From: an uncultured Acidobacteriaceae bacterium
Lineage (GTDB): Bacteria; Acidobacteriota; Terriglobia; Terriglobales; Acidobacteriaceae
Reading direction: 5' to 3'
Assembly: GCA_903828675.1 (NCBI GenBank)
Contig: CAIKND010000157.1
Location: 119,345-183,344, forward strand
DNA length: 64,000 bases
Part shown: positions 61,840 to 64,000 of the stretch, piece after piece
Position numbering within the stretch: position 1 is the stretch's first letter
How the letters are laid out: each line of letters starts with the position of its first letter
Notes under the pieces: model-generated
Database searches by the model: none
Told to the model about the DNA's origin: nothing
Seen by the model: the letters and a program-made list of their open reading frames with translations, nothing else
Program-made: the position numbers and the translations under genes

Positions 61840-62883
61840 ATGCACATTCGATCTGGAGTTGCCGCCCTTTTGCTTGGCCTGCCGGTGTTGCCCGTAGCCG
61901 GTTGGGCGCAGCTTGCTCCATCGCCAGACGCACCTCCGGTTAGCACCGCGCCGGCCCCGTCCCCCGATGAACAATCGGTGGCGACCCTCAAGGTCACCGT
62001 AAACCTCGTGGACGTGTTTTTTACCGTCAAGGACAAGAGCGGGAACCTGGTCCCCCATCTCACCAGGGACGACTGCTCCGTGACTGAAGACAAGGAACCG
62101 CAGACGCTCAAGAGCTTCGTGGCCGAGACCAATCAACCCCTGACGCTGGGCATCCTGTTGGACACCTCTGGCAGCCAACAGCAGGTATTGCCGCTGGAGC
62201 AGGAAGTGGGAGCCGAGTTTCTCCAACGCGTGCTGCGCCAGAAGGACGAAGCCTTCCTGCTCTCGTTCGACGTGAACGTGGACCTGCTTCAGGACTTCAC
62301 CAATAGCCCCAGGACACTTGCACGGGCCATGCACAAGGCGGAGATCAATACCGCGGGTGGCAACGGAGCGGCGGGTATTCCGGGAGCCGGCGGAGGGACC
62401 GTGCCCACCATTGGGGATCCAAAGGGAACCCTGCTCTACGATTCGGTCTTCCTCGCCTCAAACGAAAAGATGAATCAGGAGACTGGTCGCAAGGCCATGA
62501 TCATCCTTACCGACGGCGAGGATCAGGGAAGCCGAACCAAGATCAGCGAGGCGGTCGCCGCGGCGCAAAAGTCCAATGTGATTATCTATGTGATCCTGAT
62601 CGCGGACACCGGCTTCTACGGGAACTGGGGCTACAGCGGGTACTCCGCCGCTAAAAGATTGTCGGATGAGACCGGTGGCCGCCTTATTAATGTAGGCAAC
62701 AACAGCAAGAAACTCGAAGCTGCCTTCCAGCAGATTGAAGATGAACTGCGTACTCAGTATGTGGCAAGTTATACCCCCAGCAACATCAAACTCGACGGAT
62801 CGTTCCGGCGGCTCGCGGTAACTTGCCGCGGAGATGGAATGAAAGTCCAGGTCCGGAAAGGCTATTACGCGCCGGCAAAGTAA
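61840..62883 (+). CDS. VWFA-related exported protein, acidobacterial type
   Basis: A 347-aa protein with a signal peptide (VAALLLGLPVLPVAGWAQ), a beta-domain (VNLVDVFFTVKDKSGNLVPH, LTRDDCSVTEDKEPQTLKSF) and a VWA domain with an intact metal site (LLDTSGSQQQ) and IILTDGEDQGSRTKISEAV. The C-terminus is SYTPSNIKLDGSFRRLAVTC with VRKGYYAPAK. It is divergent from the other VWFA gene and shares its domain order. Ligand and partners are unknown. Confidence 0.92.
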   Translation: MHIRSGVAALLLGLPVLPVAGWAQLAPSPDAPPVSTAPAPSPDEQSVATLKVTVNLVDVFFTVKDKSGNLVPHLTRDDCSVTEDKEPQTLKSFVAETNQPLTLGILLDTSGSQQQVLPLEQEVGAEFLQRVLRQKDEAFLLSFDVNVDLLQDFTNSPRTLARAMHKAEINTAGGNGAAGIPGAGGGTVPTIGDPKGTLLYDSVFLASNEKMNQETGRKAMIILTDGEDQGSRTKISEAVAAAQKSNVIIYVILIADTGFYGNWGYSGYSAAKRLSDETGGRLINVGNNSKKLEAAFQQIEDELRTQYVASYTPSNIKLDGSFRRLAVTCRGDGMKVQVRKGYYAPAK

Positions 62884-63110
62884 TTGCGTGATTTCGCAGT
62901 AACCTGATCCAGTAACAGAAGAATTAACATTCCAAATGGTACTAGAGCAGCAGACTGTCTTGTTTTCGGGCAGCTAATTACCTGCGTACAGTCATTCGGT
63001 AATCTGGTGCATTAGAGAGGTCTTAGCTAACATCGGCACAGGTTGGAAAAACTTGAGGCAATCTTCAAAAATAGTTCAGCCTCAGATACTCCAACACCGA
63101 GGATCTTGCC

Positions 63111-63362
63111 ATGATCACCAACTGTATCGCCAATGAAGGCTATGAAATCAGTCCCCGATTTCGCCAGACCGTTGAACAGCGGATTGCGCGGCTCGAGAAA
63201 GATGCGGGAAACGACGAGGCGCAGGTCGCCTTGCTCGAGAATGGCGACCATATCCGGAGGCAGATGCGCCTGGTGGCTGTGCAGCGCGCCGAAGCTCTGC
63301 GCATGAGGCTCTTTCTCGATCGCGCAAGAACTCGCCTGCCACTCCCACTCATCGCGCTCTAA
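63111..63362 (+). CDS. Small charged protein of unknown function
   Basis: An 83-aa product, mostly helical (SPRFRQTVEQRIARLEKDAG, DHIRRQMRLVAVQRAEALRM). Codon choice resembles neighbouring genes and GAGGATC precedes ATG 63111. An overlapping minus-strand frame (63027-63413) looks less protein-like. No family is recognised. The gap 62884-63110 shows nothing else. Confidence 0.5.
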   Translation: MITNCIANEGYEISPRFRQTVEQRIARLEKDAGNDEAQVALLENGDHIRRQMRLVAVQRAEALRMRLFLDRARTRLPLPLIAL

Positions 63363-63461
63363 GTAACTCTTCAGCGGCTTGCGGGTAAGTCCCGCACTGC
63401 CTGAATCCGCCACGTAAAGACGGCGCTCCCCGAGGGGATTTGCGCGGCCCTTTAATTTTGG

Positions 63462-63534
63462 AGCACCGGGCGGGGGTCGAACCCGCGTATACAGGTTTTG
63501 CAGACCTGCGCGTTAGCCACTTCGCCACCGGTGC
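63462..63534 (-). tRNA. tRNA-Cys (anticodon GCA)
   Basis: Read on the minus strand: acceptor GCACCGG pairs with CCGGTGC, discriminator T, and CCA is encoded at 63461-63459. The D arm is GCG...CGC. The anticodon arm is CAGGT-CTGCAAA-ACCTG with GCA. The T arm is GCGGG-TTCGACC-CCCGC. Confidence 0.97.
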
Positions 63535-63560
63535 CGATGAAACCTACTGAGCGTTGCCGG

Positions 63561-63626
63561 CTTTCAGTTGTTAGTTAGAAAAGTCCCGTTGTCGATCTAC
63601 CATCTCTGCCAACTTACAGCTGAAAG
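63561..63626. repeat. Inverted repeat of CTTTCAG-type units
   Basis: CTTTCAGTTGTTAGTTAG (63561-63578) and the inverse copy CCAACTTACAGCTGAAAG (63609-63626) match at about 15 of 18 positions. They have the same unit style as the arms at 1924-2096. Confidence 0.6.
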
Positions 63627-63631
63627 TGAAA

Positions 63632-63660
63632 AACCCACCTCGCTTGTGAGCGGGTGGGTT
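63632..63660 (-). terminator. Hairpin terminator on minus strand
   Basis: AACCCACC-GCT and AGC-GGTGGGTT pair with one bulge, followed on the minus strand by TTTTTCAC. It would stop transcription coming from the insertion-sequence side toward tRNA-Cys. The remaining bases to 63864 show no gene. Confidence 0.7.
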
Positions 63661-63864
63661 GCTTTTAGACTTATTGCTATTCAGCAAGTCAGCCTATAGA
63701 ACACACCCGCGCGGAGCAGCGCTGACAGTAGCAGCACATACAGATCGCGAGAGTGGAAAAATAGGCCATCAAATCCTCTGCCAATGTGCGCATTTACCTG
63801 CATGCGGCCCACCGGGTATTCGTAGATTAGAGATTGTTCGGCACTATGTCAAGCGGCTAAGAGC

Positions 63865-64000
63865 TTATCCGTAAATAGAAACGGTCTTTCTCCAACAGAT
63901 GAGGGCGGCGGCAAGGGATAGGAGCCCGTTGTAGCTGGCCTGGGTTTTCTCGAAGCTGACCAGTAGTTTGCGGAAGCGGTTGAACCAGGAGTGCGTTCTC
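63865..64000 (-). mobile_element. IS5-type transposase, C-terminal end (runs off window)
   Basis: The last 44 residues of a transposase are encoded, ending RTHSWFNRFRKLLVSFEKTQ, then ASYNGLLSLAAALICWRK and a TAA at 63867-63865. RTHSW(F)xRxRxLLxxFE is the conserved end of IS5-group transposases. The element's left end should lie within about 20 bp to the left (GAGCTTATCCGTAAAT may be part of the terminal repeat). The rest is beyond 64000, so intactness is unknown. Confidence 0.85.

Overview
The window looks like a chromosomal segment of an acidobacterium, most likely class Terriglobia. The reasons are the high G+C content, two large TonB-type outer-membrane receptors with N-terminal carboxypeptidase-regulatory (Cna-B-like) domains, two VWFA-related proteins of the acidobacterial type, a CRTAC1/ASPIC-UnbV protein, paired DUF3999/DUF2339 genes, and many small palindromic repeats between and inside genes. 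I see no CRISPR array, prophage, rRNA operon or replication origin. This taxonomic call is inference from gene content.

Layout. 1-6.8 kb: alaS (cut by the window edge), recX, a secreted S9 peptidase and tex, all on the minus strand. 7-13.6 kb: a Bax-inhibitor-1-like membrane protein followed by two large secreted carbohydrate-active-looking proteins. 13.6-19 kb: the DUF3999/DUF2339 membrane pair and a CpxA/CpxR-like two-component system, divergent from a TonB-type receptor (19.2-22.1 kb). 22-29 kb: a lone peptide-type ABC ATPase, gluQRS, an ECF sigma factor / short membrane protein / DUF4252 operon, a PDZ protein and a Y-family polymerase. 29-36 kb: a dipeptidyl peptidase IV, a DUF2252 protein, a multi-spanning membrane protein resembling a glycosyltransferase and full of palindromic insertions, and a small Imm_superinfect-type membrane protein. 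36-41.8 kb: a housekeeping block of ispE, tRNA-Gln, prs, rplY, pth, rpsF, rpsR and rplI. 41.9-52.4 kb: an ASPIC/UnbV protein, egtB, a TPR protein, a DUF5666-like protein, and a membrane-anchored putative regulator divergent from the second TonB-type receptor. 53-63 kb: DUF4292 lipoprotein, mltG, ruvX, greA, a CDP-alcohol phosphotransferase, flavin reductase, thioredoxin, tatA, an EamA permease and two divergent VWFA proteins. The right edge holds tRNA-Cys and the 3' end of an IS5-type transposase.

The most unusual content is the repeats. One palindromic family (core GTGCCCCA, stem-loop, GGTGGGA) occurs at least eight times. A second family (GGCACGACTTTAGTCGTGCC type) occurs in clusters. Copies of both lie inside genuine genes without breaking the frame: the 33.3-35.4 kb membrane protein and egtB. 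This resembles the protein-coding palindromic elements known from Rickettsia. A third family, inverted repeats built from CAGTTC- or AGCTGAA-type short units, sits at gene borders and seems to supply the recX start signals and the last codons of the S9 peptidase.

Regulation. Two TonB-type receptors each face a regulator. The receptor at 19.2 kb faces a two-component system across a GTAAC-N5-GTAAC site. The receptor at 49 kb faces a one-TM protein across a perfect 12-bp tandem repeat. Both look like locally controlled outer-membrane uptake or surface systems, which is inference.
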